Of a DNA stretch of 43,644 bases, positions 1-7,660 are shown one piece after another. The translations under genes and the position numbers were made by a program. Source of the DNA: Candidatus Wallbacteria bacterium. Its GTDB lineage: Bacteria > Muiribacteriota > UBA6191 > JACPRK01. The notes below the pieces were generated by a model. That model worked only from the letters and a program-made list of their open reading frames with translations. It was not told the origin of the DNA and searched no databases. Every line of letters starts with the position of its first letter. The stretch's first letter is position 1. Location of the stretch: the NCBI GenBank assembly GCA_016213845.1, contig JACQZN010000131.1, positions 1-43,644 on the forward strand, written 5' to 3'.

Positions 1-69
1 GAGTAGGGAGTAGCGAGTAGCGAGTAGTGAGTAGTGAGTAGTGAGTAGGAGAATCGAGAATCGAGAAGG
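1..69 (+). repeat. Heptanucleotide tandem array (GAGTAGY then GAGAATC)
   Basis: Seven tandem units of GAGTAG plus one variable base (G, C, C, T, T, T, then truncated) run from 1 to 48. Three GAGAATC/GAGAAGG units follow from 49. The period is seven throughout. The same units recur at 3072-3106, 5593-5606, 27326-27353 and 40655-40675. There are no spacers, so it is not a CRISPR. The array starts at the window edge and may be one arm of a longer element. Confidence 0.9.
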
Positions 70-105
70 GGGCACGTCTTCGGGACACGCTCGCATCCTG
101 CATCC

Positions 106-154
106 CTTCCATCTTCCACCTTCTATCTTCCACCTTCTACCTTCCACCTTCCCC
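106..154 (+). repeat. Pyrimidine-rich heptamer array (CTTCCAY) abutting the imuB start
   Basis: Seven consecutive 7-bp units (CTTCCAT, CTTCCAC, CTTCTAT, CTTCCAC, CTTCTAC, CTTCCAC, CTTCCCC) end one base before the ATG at 156. The array occupies the place where a ribosome binding site would normally be. A related array is at 29573-29607. No purine-rich Shine-Dalgarno sequence is visible upstream of the ATG. Confidence 0.85.
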
Positions 155-155
155 C

Positions 156-1727
156 ATGCTCTGCATCACCATCGAAGACTTCCTGGTCGCGGTCCATGCG
201 CGCGAACGGCCCGAGCTGCGGGGCGTGCCGGTCGCGGTCGTGGAGCCAGAGGGGCGGCGCGTGGTGCTGCAGGTCAGCAGGGAAGCGGTCAGGCTCGGTG
301 TCCTGGTCGGGATGACGCAGGTCCAGGCGCGTGGCGTCAGCTCGGAGCTGGTCTGTCTGGATGCCGCCCCCGCCCTTTACGCGCAGGCGATTGACGCGCT
401 CATGACGCGCTTGTCGCAGGTGGGGCCGAGACTGGAACGGGCCGGACCCGGGCTCGTCTACATGGAGACCCGAGGACTGGGGAAGATCTACGGAAAGATG
501 GAGGTGCTGGTCGAGAAGGTGCTGGAGATGACGCGCTCCGAGGAGTATGCGTCAGCGCGCGTCGGAGTGGGCAGGACGAAGCTGATCGCCCGGCTGGCGG
601 CGCTCCAGGGGGGCGGCATCGTCGGCGTGGCTGCGGAGAAGACGTTCCTGGGGGCGCTTCCGGTGAATGTGCTCGAGCCCGATGAGGGTCTTCGAGAGCA
701 GCTCTTCCTGCTGGGAATCCACACGTTGGGGCAGCTCGCCGGGCTGGATCCGGGCGCCGTGGAGTCGCGTTACGGGCCGGATGGCGCGCGGCTGCACCGG
801 ATGGCGCGCGGGCTCGAGGACGACGTGTTCCGGCCCTGGATGCCTGTGACCGAGTGGAGCGAGCGAGTCGATTGCGAGCTCCCGGTCTCGGAGGTCGAGC
901 GGCTGGTGTTCCTGCTGGCGGTGCCGCTGGAGAGGCTGCTCGAGAGGCTCTCCGGGGAGGGGCTGGCGTGCCGGGCGCTGTCGGTAGAGTTGCACGTGGA
1001 GGACCGAGGAGTGGACGAGCGGCAGCTGGCGCTGGCGGTGCCCTCCGGCGCAGCGCCGGCCCAGGCGGCGCGGACGTTCCTGGAGCTCTTGCGCCTGGAA
1101 GTGGCGCGCGCCGGCCTGGCGGGCCCCGTGACGCGCGTCGAGCTCTCCGTGCGCGCGGCGGCGGCGCCACACGCCGAGCAGGGGCGTCTCTTCGGCAGGC
1201 CCCCTGTCAGCGTCGCGGCCATCGCCCAGGTGGCGGCCAAGCTCTCCGCGCGGCTGGGCGATGCGGCCGTCTTCAGCCCCGAGCTGGTCGATAGCTGGCG
1301 TCCCGAGGAGGCCTACCGGCGAGGTCCGTTGCGGCTGGAGGTGTCGGAGACAGGAGGCGAGGCGCGGGGCTCGAAGAAGAAAAAACGGGTAGCGAAACGC
1401 GAACAGCCGGGCGGCAGAGAGTCGTGCGTCTCCCAGCTCGACCCTCGATTCTCCCCGCCGGGCCTGCGCGTGCTGCCCGAGCCGAGCGCGGCGCGCGTGA
1501 CGCCGCGTCCGGGCCGCTGCGCCGGGGAGGAGCCCGGCGAGCTCGAATGGGCGGGCGCGTCACGGCGGGTCGTCGCCAGCTCGGGTCCCTGGTCCCGCGA
1601 CGGCGAATGGTGGTCCGGCGGGTTCTCGCGCGACTACTTCGAGGTCGAGACCGCCGACGGCGCCCGCCTGTGGCTGTACCGGGACCGCGTCACGGGCGGC
1701 TGGTTCGTGCATGGCGTCTTCGAGTAA
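156..1727 (+). CDS. imuB: ImuB-like Y-family DNA polymerase homolog (mutasome subunit)
   Basis: The 523-residue protein has Y-family polymerase architecture: a fingers/palm region at about 1-230, a little-finger-like part to about 390, and a C-terminal ImuB-type tail. The tail carries SSGPWSRDGEWW, RDYFEVETADGARLWLYRD and WFVHGVFE. The two acidic motifs that bind metal in active DinB enzymes are degenerate: the first Asp is replaced in CITIEDF, and SIDE reads VYMET. This agrees with ImuB being a catalytically inactive adaptor that links the beta clamp to DnaE2. It lies 12 bp upstream of dnaE2, as in imuB-dnaE2 operons; imuA, if present, is outside the window. Residues about 400-445 are lysine-rich linker encoded partly by GATTCTC-like repeat DNA (1439-1452). 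The start is set by homology because the upstream DNA is a heptamer array without a ribosome binding site. Confidence 0.85.
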   Translation: MLCITIEDFLVAVHARERPELRGVPVAVVEPEGRRVVLQVSREAVRLGVLVGMTQVQARGVSSELVCLDAAPALYAQAIDALMTRLSQVGPRLERAGPGLVYMETRGLGKIYGKMEVLVEKVLEMTRSEEYASARVGVGRTKLIARLAALQGGGIVGVAAEKTFLGALPVNVLEPDEGLREQLFLLGIHTLGQLAGLDPGAVESRYGPDGARLHRMARGLEDDVFRPWMPVTEWSERVDCELPVSEVERLVFLLAVPLERLLERLSGEGLACRALSVELHVEDRGVDERQLALAVPSGAAPAQAARTFLELLRLEVARAGLAGPVTRVELSVRAAAAPHAEQGRLFGRPPVSVAAIAQVAAKLSARLGDAAVFSPELVDSWRPEEAYRRGPLRLEVSETGGEARGSKKKKRVAKREQPGGRESCVSQLDPRFSPPGLRVLPEPSAARVTPRPGRCAGEEPGELEWAGASRRVVASSGPWSRDGEWWSGGFSRDYFEVETADGARLWLYRDRVTGGWFVHGVFE

Positions 1728-1739
1728 CGGTCGTGAGAC

Positions 1740-4700
1740 ATGTACGTCGAGCTCCACAGCCACTCCTACTTCAGCTTCCTGCGCGGGGCGAGCTCCCCGG
1801 CGGAGCTGGTCCAGACTGCGGTCGAGCAGGGTCATGACGCGCTGGCGCTCACCGATACGACCGGCCTCTACGGCGCCGTGCAGTTCTATCGCGCCTGCCA
1901 GGAGCGCGGCCTGCGCGCGATCCTGGGCGCCGAGATCGCGCTCGACGAGGCCGACGCCGCACACCTGGTGCTGCTGGCCAGGGACGCCCAGGGCTACGCC
2001 AATCTTTCGACTCTCCTCTCCAGGGCCGCGCAGGCGCATCCCAAGAACCAGGCGCGCGTCACCTGGGAGATGCTGGACGCACACTCGACGGGTCTTTTCT
2101 GTCTGAGCGGCTGCGTCCACGGCGCGCTGGCCGCCGCGCTGGCGCGCGGAGACTCAGAGCTGGCGGCGCGCCGCGCGTCGAGGCTGGCGGAGATCTTCGG
2201 GCGCGAGAGCTTCCACGTCGAGCTCTGGGACCATCGCCAGAAGAGCGAGGCCGCGCTCGCCGCCGCCCTGGCCGCTCTGGCCGCTCGCCTGGCGCTCCCC
2301 GTCGTCGCGACCGGCAATGTCCATTACGCCCGCGCTTCGGACCGCAAGCTCTGCGATGTTCTCTTCGCCATCCGCCACCACACGACGGTGGACGCCGCAG
2401 GCCGGCGGCTGCTTCCCAACGACGGCTTCGCGCTCGTGCCGCCCGGCGAGATGGAGCGCCGCTTCGCCCACCTGCCGGAGGCGATCGCCGCCACGCGCGC
2501 CATTGCCGACGCCTGCACGTTCGATCTGGCCAGCCTCTGCTTCCGGTTCCCCCCCTGCGAGCTGCCCGCCGGCCAGACCGCCGCCGGTTTCCTGCGCCAG
2601 CTGGCCGCCAAGGGCGCCGCCCGCCGCTACGCCTCGGCCGCTCCCGAGCTGCGGGAGCGCGCCATGCGCCAGATAGAGCACGAGCTCGCCATCATCGAGA
2701 AGCTCGACCTGGCGGGCTATTTCCTCATCGTCTGGGACATCGTCCGGTTCTGTCGCGAGAAGGAGATCCTCTGCCAGGGTCGTGGCAGCGCTGCCAACTC
2801 CGCCGTCTGCTACAGCCTGGGCATCACGGCGGTCGACCCCGTGCGGCTCGAGCTGCTCTTCGAGAGGTTCCTCTCGGAGGACCGCAGGGAGGCCCCCGAC
2901 ATCGACCTCGACATCGAGCACGAGAGGCGCGAGGAGGTGCTGCAGTACGTCTACGAACGCTACGGCCGCAACCACGCCGGAATGGTGGCCGAGGTCATCA
3001 GTTACCGCGGCCGCTCGGCCGTGCGCGACGTGGGAAAGGCCCTCGGCTTCTCGCCCGAGCAGCTCGAGGATGAGAATCGAGAATCGAGTATCGAGAATCG
3101 AGAAGACAGCAGTGAGGCTCCAGGCTCGAACGGAGAGGGAGTGGCGGCGAGAGGAGAGAATCGAAGCTCGAGGAGCGAGAAGCGAAAGCCAGGGGATCAG
3201 AAGCGAGTTGCCTCTGACGAGAAGCTGTCCGGCGGCGCTGATTCTCGATTCTTCTCCCTCGATTCTCGATCCTCGAGAGTCCGCGAGCTCCGCGAGCTGT
3301 CGGAGCGCATCCAGGGATTTCCGCGCCACCTGGGCATTCACGTGGGCGGGATGATCATCACGGAAGCGCCGCTCTGCGAGATCGTGCCGATCGAGAACGC
3401 CACGATGCCGGGGCGGACCGTGATCCAGTGGGACAAGGACGACGTCGCCGATTGCGGCCTGGTGAAGATCGACCTGCTGGGGCTCGGCATGCTGTCGCTC
3501 ATCTCCCGGGCGATCCGGCTGCTGAAGGTGCATCACGGCGTGACGCTCGACCCGGCCCTGCTGACGTACGACGATCCGGCGGTCTACGACCTGCTCTGCG
3601 CGGCCGACACGGTCGGTGTCTTCCAGGTCGAATCGCGCGCGCAGATGGTGACGCTTCCTCGGATGAAGCCGCGCTGCTTCTACGATCTCGTGGTCGAAGT
3701 GGCGCTCATCCGGCCGGGGCCGATCCAGGGCGACATGGTGCATCCCTACCTGCGGCGGCGCGCCGGCGAGGAGCCGGTCACCTACCCGCACGAGTGTCTG
3801 AGGCCGGCGCTGGAGCGCACGCTCGGCGTCCCGCTCTTCCAGGAGCAGGGCATGCGCGTGGCGATCGCCGCCGCCGGCTTCAGCGCCGCCGAGGCCGATG
3901 AGCTGAGGCGGGCGATGGGACACAAGCGCTCGCGCGAGCGGATGGCTGCGCTGGCCGGAAAGCTGATCGGCGGGATGGCGGCCAACGGGATCGCACTGGA
4001 GACCGCTCGCCGCATCTACAAGCAGCTCGAGGCGTTCTCGGACTACGGCTTTCCCGAGAGCCACGCGGCCTCGTTCGCCCTGCTGGTCTACGTGTCGGCG
4101 CACCTGAAGAAGTACTGGCCCGCCGAGTTCGCCTGCGCCATCCTCAACGCGCAACCGATGGGCTTCTACTCGCCCGCGACGCTGCTGGAAGACGCCCGGC
4201 GCCATGGAGTGGTGGTGAGGCCCGTCGACCTGGCGCGCAGCTCCTGGGAGTGCACACTGGAGCCCGCCGGCGCCGGGCAGACGGGCGCTTGCCACGCCGT
4301 GCGGCTGGGGCTGGCGCAGGTGAAGGGGCTGGGCGAGGCGATGCGGCAACGCGTCGAGGCCGAGCTGGCGAAGGGCCGCTTTCGCGGCCTGGAGGATGTC
4401 GTGGAGCGGGCCGGATTTTCTGCGGCGGTCCTGCAGCGGCTGGCGTCGATCGGCGCCTTCCGCGGCTTCGGCCTCGAGAGGCGAGAGGCGCTCTGGCGGC
4501 TGCAGGAGGTGCTGGCACGGCCGGGCGGATTGCTGCGCGGGGCCATGCGCCCCGACGGCCGCTTCCCGCTGCCCGAGATGAACGCCTCCGAGGCGATGGT
4601 CGCCGACTACCGGGCGACGGGCGTGACCACCGGCCCGCATCCGATGCGCTTCTTGCGGGCTGGCCTGGCGCGCCAGCGCGTGCTGACTGCGGCGCGCCTG

Positions 4701-5000
4701 GCCACGCTGGCTGACGGCCGTCCGGTCCGCGTGGCCGGCGTCGTGACGGCCCGGCAGCGTCCTCCGACCGCCAAGGGATTCCTCTTCATCACGCTCGAGG
4801 ACGAGACCGGTTTTGCCAACATCGTCGCCAAGCCCTGGCTCGTCGAAAAGGAGGGGCGCGTGCTCTGCCGCGAGGCGCTGCTGGTCGTCGACGGTGTCCT
4901 CGAGGAGGAGCAGGGGGTCCGCAATGTCATCGCCCGGCACGCCGAGCCGCTGGCGTTTCCCCATCCCTCGGTGCGCTTCCAGTCGCGAGATTTTCGGTGA
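1740..5000 (+). CDS. dnaE2: Error-prone DNA polymerase III alpha homolog DnaE2 (ImuC)
   Basis: At 1086 residues the protein has the normal DnaE2 length and order. A PHP domain is N-terminal (LHSHSYFSFLRGASSP, residues 5-20). The polymerase palm has GRGSAANS and the catalytic motif PDIDLDI (Asp387 and Asp389). The fingers and the helix-hairpin-helix part follow, then an OB fold near 995-1040 (VRVAGVVTARQRPPTAKGF). It carries out translesion synthesis with ImuB after DNA damage. It lacks the long C-terminal tail of replicative DnaE1. Residues about 444-512 are a hydrophilic insertion encoded by DNA flanked by inverted GAGAATC/GATTCTC heptamers; the frame is kept and conserved sequence resumes at ELSERIQGFPRHLGIHVGG. 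Whether the insertion is tolerated or alters activity cannot be told from sequence. No clear LexA box was seen upstream within the window. Confidence 0.92.
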   Translation: MYVELHSHSYFSFLRGASSPAELVQTAVEQGHDALALTDTTGLYGAVQFYRACQERGLRAILGAEIALDEADAAHLVLLARDAQGYANLSTLLSRAAQAHPKNQARVTWEMLDAHSTGLFCLSGCVHGALAAALARGDSELAARRASRLAEIFGRESFHVELWDHRQKSEAALAAALAALAARLALPVVATGNVHYARASDRKLCDVLFAIRHHTTVDAAGRRLLPNDGFALVPPGEMERRFAHLPEAIAATRAIADACTFDLASLCFRFPPCELPAGQTAAGFLRQLAAKGAARRYASAAPELRERAMRQIEHELAIIEKLDLAGYFLIVWDIVRFCREKEILCQGRGSAANSAVCYSLGITAVDPVRLELLFERFLSEDRREAPDIDLDIEHERREEVLQYVYERYGRNHAGMVAEVISYRGRSAVRDVGKALGFSPEQLEDENRESSIENREDSSEAPGSNGEGVAARGENRSSRSEKRKPGDQKRVASDEKLSGGADSRFFSLDSRSSRVRELRELSERIQGFPRHLGIHVGGMIITEAPLCEIVPIENATMPGRTVIQWDKDDVADCGLVKIDLLGLGMLSLISRAIRLLKVHHGVTLDPALLTYDDPAVYDLLCAADTVGVFQVESRAQMVTLPRMKPRCFYDLVVEVALIRPGPIQGDMVHPYLRRRAGEEPVTYPHECLRPALERTLGVPLFQEQGMRVAIAAAGFSAAEADELRRAMGHKRSRERMAALAGKLIGGMAANGIALETARRIYKQLEAFSDYGFPESHAASFALLVYVSAHLKKYWPAEFACAILNAQPMGFYSPATLLEDARRHGVVVRPVDLARSSWECTLEPAGAGQTGACHAVRLGLAQVKGLGEAMRQRVEAELAKGRFRGLEDVVERAGFSAAVLQRLASIGAFRGFGLERREALWRLQEVLARPGGLLRGAMRPDGRFPLPEMNASEAMVADYRATGVTTGPHPMRFLRAGLARQRVLTAARLATLADGRPVRVAGVVTARQRPPTAKGFLFITLEDETGFANIVAKPWLVEKEGRVLCREALLVVDGVLEEEQGVRNVIARHAEPLAFPHPSVRFQSRDFR
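3072..3274. repeat. In-frame heptamer-flanked insertion inside dnaE2
   Basis: The left arm, 3072-3106, is GAGAATC, GAGAATC, GAGTATC, GAGAATC, GAGAAGA. The right arm, 3240-3274, is the inverted form: GATTCTC, GATTCTT, CTCCCTC, GATTCTC, GATCCTC. Between them are about 130 bp of non-conserved, purine-rich DNA. The arm-spacer-inverted-arm plan matches the intergenic elements at 5593-5807, 27326-27497 and 40655-40799. Both arms and spacer are open in the dnaE2 frame. Confidence 0.8.
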
Positions 5001-5019
5001 TTGGGCGCTGTCCGCACCT

Positions 5020-5048
5020 TTGCCCGCGAGGGAGCGATGTGGTAAATT
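5020..5048 (+). promoter_or_regulatory. Probable sigma70-type promoter for the receiver gene
   Basis: TTGCCC at 5020-5025 and TAAATT at 5043-5048 are separated by 17 bp, in an A+T island of otherwise GC-rich DNA. A transcript would carry a leader of about 120 nt before the TTG start at 5178. No riboswitch fold was recognised in the leader. Confidence 0.45.
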
Positions 5049-5177
5049 CGGGCAAGCTGCCGGGACGGCGCGCAGCCCGGTCTCGGAAGCGGGTCGCCGG
5101 TGCCCTCCAGAGCGTAGACTCTGAGCGAAAGCCAGCGCCCGCCGATCGCCGCTACCCTACTCCCCGGGGAACCCACC

Positions 5178-5582
5178 TTGAAGAAAAACATCCTGGTCAT
5201 CGACGACGAAAAGATGTTCTGCCTGCTTCTCAAGAAGTTCTTGGAGAAGCACGGTTACAGCGTGAAGGCCGTCTTTTCCGGCACCGACGTGGTCGACCAG
5301 CTCTGGGAGCGCAAGTACTCCCTGGTCATCAGCGACATCTGCATGAGCGAGCTGAACGGCATCGAGGTGCTCCAGAAGATCCGAATCGCCTACCCGAGCA
5401 CGCCGGTCATCATGATGAGCGGCAACGCCAGCCCGAACGCCCTGGAGCAGATCCGGCAGTTCCAGGCGCAGAAATTCATCCAGAAGCCCTTCGAGCTCAA
5501 GGTCCTGCTGTCCGAGGTGGAAACGATCATCGGCCCTCCCGGCGAGGAAGGCGGCGAGCCCGCCGCCCCGGCCCAGGCGTGA
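5178..5582 (+). CDS. Stand-alone response regulator receiver protein
   Basis: The 134-residue protein is a single REC domain. The acidic pocket is in ILVIDDEKMF (Asp9, Asp10), the phosphoacceptor is Asp53 in VISDICMSELNG, the conserved Ser is in MMSGN, and Lys103 is in QKPF. There is no output domain, only a short Ala/Pro tail, so it probably acts by protein-protein contact (CheY or Spo0F style). Its partner kinase is not adjacent; orphan kinases lie at 8993-11056 and 16798-18105. The start is TTG, with GGGGA about 9 nt upstream. It converges with the sppA operon across a heptamer element. Confidence 0.88.
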   Translation: MKKNILVIDDEKMFCLLLKKFLEKHGYSVKAVFSGTDVVDQLWERKYSLVISDICMSELNGIEVLQKIRIAYPSTPVIMMSGNASPNALEQIRQFQAQKFIQKPFELKVLLSEVETIIGPPGEEGGEPAAPAQA

Positions 5583-5592
5583 GGGGATTAGC

Positions 5593-5807
5593 GAGTAGTG
5601 AGTAGGGGCTCTACTACTCGGCTCCTGAGCGGTGATCCCTCGAAGACACTGTTCGGTGCGAGCGCTTCCAGGGTCAGAGCTGATAAGCCCTTGCCTCTCG
5701 GTAGGGTCGAGGCGAACAGCCGCTGCAGTGCCTCGAGAGAGTGCGCCCCCCCGTCCCCCTACTCGCTACTCACTACTCGCTACTCACTACTCACTACTCA
5801 CTACTAG
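5593..5807. repeat. Inverted heptamer element between convergent genes
   Basis: The left arm has GAGTAGT and GAGTAGG (5593-5606). The right arm has seven units of the inverse (CTACTCG/CTACTCA) from 5759 to 5807. About 150 bp of unique DNA lie between. The right arm runs into the TAG stop of the minus-strand gene ending at 5809. No other gene is supported in this 226-bp gap. Opposed arms could pair in RNA and act as a two-way terminator for the convergent genes, but no T-tract follows. Confidence 0.85.
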
Positions 5808-5808
5808 A

Positions 5809-6384
5809 CTAGAAGAGCAGCTGCAGCTTGGCGATGAAGGCCAGCGGCACCAGCATCGAGAGCAGGAAGTAGCCGAGCATCGCGGAGCCGCAGCCCATGA
5901 AGAAGACGAAGGTGGCGCGCGCAACGGAGAGCGCGCAGGCCTCTGAAATGGCCACGACCTGGGCGGCGAACACCCAGAGAAAGACGGCCAGCTTGCCGGG
6001 CAGGTAGAGCACGCCGGCCAGCTCGCCCAGCGGCAGCGCCATCAGCGTCATCGGCACCAGGAGCGCCAGCGGGGCGGTCGACTGGGCGATTCCCCAGAAG
6101 AGCGCGTTCTGGTCGGTGCGGCCCCCCAGGAGCTCGGCGAAGAAGTTCGCGAAGATCATCGCCAGTCCCATCGCGGTCGCCAGCAGCATCCAGTAGATGC
6201 AGGAGTCGACGAAGAGCGAGAAGGGCTGCCGGGTTTGCCCGTGCACCAGGTAGTCGCTGAGCACCCAGGAGAAGCCGGCCAGCAGGTATGCGCCGAGAAC
6301 CGCGGCAAGCGGCTGGTCTTGCCTGGAGCGCCGGAGCTGTTGCCGCGGGTGGAACAAGGCGCCCGCCAAGGCCTGGTGGATCAT
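5809..6384 (-). CDS. Yip1-like integral membrane protein
   Basis: The 191-residue protein has about five hydrophobic segments (roughly 28-47, 66-89, 108-133, 137-156, 160-187) after a short basic cytoplasmic start. The pattern, with a Pro/Gly-rich third helix (APLALLVPMTLMALPLGEL), resembles bacterial YIP1 family proteins of unknown function. Its ATG overlaps the sppA stop in an ATGA junction, so the two are translationally coupled. The family call is moderate; no catalytic motif is visible. Confidence 0.6.
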   Translation of the reverse strand: MIHQALAGALFHPRQQLRRSRQDQPLAAVLGAYLLAGFSWVLSDYLVHGQTRQPFSLFVDSCIYWMLLATAMGLAMIFANFFAELLGGRTDQNALFWGIAQSTAPLALLVPMTLMALPLGELAGVLYLPGKLAVFLWVFAAQVVAISEACALSVARATFVFFMGCGSAMLGYFLLSMLVPLAFIAKLQLLF

Positions 6385-7472
6385 GGCTGATACAGGTACA
6401 TGACGGGGACGCTGGCGTGAGAGACCAGCTGCTCGGCCATCTTCGCCAGCGCCGGAGTCGAGGACTCCGCCTCGCCGCGGAGGAACCGAGCGATGTCCGG
6501 AATCGGGGAGCCTGTGCGAACGTTGATGAGGGTCGGGTCCTTTCCGAGCCCCGCCAGCTCACCGCACTTGGAGATGGCGTCGAAGAGGTTTCCTTCGGCG
6601 TCCGCCAGGCCGTTCTTGACGGCCTGGGAGCCGAGATAGATGCGTCCGTCGGCCAGCTTGCGGACGTCCTCTTCGCTCTTGAGGACGACCTTGCGGCCGT
6701 CGGCTTCCTTGTCGATGCATCGCCCCTCGGTGACCGCCTTCACGAACTGGTCGTAGGCCCCCATCACGATGCCCTGGAAGACGTCCTTTTCTTCGGAAGT
6801 CAGCGGGCGCGCGAAGCTGCCCATGTCCTTGAAGGCCCCGCTCTTGAAGACGTGGAACTGGATGCCGATCTTGTCGATCAGCTCGCGGGCGATGGCCGCT
6901 TGCGTGATGACGCCGATACTGCCCGTGATGGTGCCCGGGTTGACGAAGATGAAGTTTGCCGGCGCGCTGACGTAGTAGCCCCCGGAGGCCGCCATGTCGC
7001 CCATGGAGACGACGATCTTCTTGTGGTGCTCGTTCTTGAGCGCCTTGATCTCGTCGAAGATTTCCTGGGAGGCGCCGACGCTGCCGCCCGGGCTATTGAC
7101 GCGCAGAACGACACCCTTGATGTCGTCGCGCTTGCGGAGCTTGTGGAGGACATCGGCGATGTCCTGGGCGCCCTCGCCGCCGTAGTAGCTCTCCTTGTCG
7201 GGCATGGAGATGGTGCCATACATCTTAATGACCGTGATGCCCGGGCCGAACCTGCCGGCGATGTTGCTCCAGAAGTCGCCGTCTTCCTGGGGCGGCTTCC
7301 TGTCCTTGACGGCCTGGGGAGGAGTCAGGAAGTGCCCGATGCCGACGGCGATGGAGAGCAGCAGCATCCAGAAGAAGGGCCGCGAGTAGTCCGCGGGGGG
7401 CGCTGCTGCGGGCGGTGCCGCCGGCGGCTCGGGGGCAGGAGGGGTAGGCTCGATTGTGGGGGTGGTCTCCAC
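6381..7472 (-). CDS. sppA: Signal peptide peptidase SppA, 36-kDa type
   Basis: This membrane-anchored serine protease degrades cleaved signal peptides. From the chosen start the protein has 363 residues: a Pro/Ala-rich cytoplasmic start, a membrane helix at about 33-49, and an S49 peptidase domain. It shows VLRVNSPGGSVGASQEI, the nucleophile Ser163 in GDMAASGGYYVSA, and the general-base Lys215 in KSGAFKDMGSFARPLTSEEK. GTG at 7472 is chosen because GGAGAG stands 5 nt upstream; an ATG further upstream (7646) would add an unlikely basic leader crossing a promoter-like region. It is coupled to the downstream Yip1-like gene. Confidence 0.88.
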   Translation of the reverse strand: METTPTIEPTPPAPEPPAAPPAAAPPADYSRPFFWMLLLSIAVGIGHFLTPPQAVKDRKPPQEDGDFWSNIAGRFGPGITVIKMYGTISMPDKESYYGGEGAQDIADVLHKLRKRDDIKGVVLRVNSPGGSVGASQEIFDEIKALKNEHHKKIVVSMGDMAASGGYYVSAPANFIFVNPGTITGSIGVITQAAIARELIDKIGIQFHVFKSGAFKDMGSFARPLTSEEKDVFQGIVMGAYDQFVKAVTEGRCIDKEADGRKVVLKSEEDVRKLADGRIYLGSQAVKNGLADAEGNLFDAISKCGELAGLGKDPTLINVRTGSPIPDIARFLRGEAESSTPALAKMAEQLVSHASVPVMYLYQP

Positions 7473-7540
7473 GCGACTCTCCGGTTCGAAAAAAAAGGCC
7501 GTCTGGCCGGGGTTCGGAATCGCCCACAAGTATCGCACAC

Positions 7541-7568
7541 TTGACAATGGCGGCACGCAATTTATAAT
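7541..7568 (+). promoter_or_regulatory. Near-perfect sigma70 promoter
   Basis: A perfect TTGACA (7541-7546) and a perfect TATAAT (7563-7568) are separated by 16 bp, pointing at the PHP-type phosphoesterase gene 92 bp downstream. It is the closest match to consensus seen in the window and lies in the divergent gap with sppA. Confidence 0.75.
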
Positions 7569-7660
7569 CACAGGCTCATCGCTGGCAGCATGCCCGGGAA
7601 TTCCCGACGGGCTCCGATCGGAGCCTTGCGGCCTGGCACTGGACACCGGAGACCTTCGTC

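Noticed and set aside
1..69. CRISPR-like array
   Set aside because: Units are 7 bp, contiguous and lack spacers; no cas gene is present.
2154..4964. 936-codon open frame on the minus strand opposite dnaE2
   Set aside because: It is the antisense shadow of a high-GC gene; His/Gln/Arg-rich without domains, while the plus strand encodes an intact polymerase.
5632..5946. Open frame reading YSLLTTHYS-type peptides
   Set aside because: The repeats are translated CTACTCR heptamers, not a protein-coding pattern.
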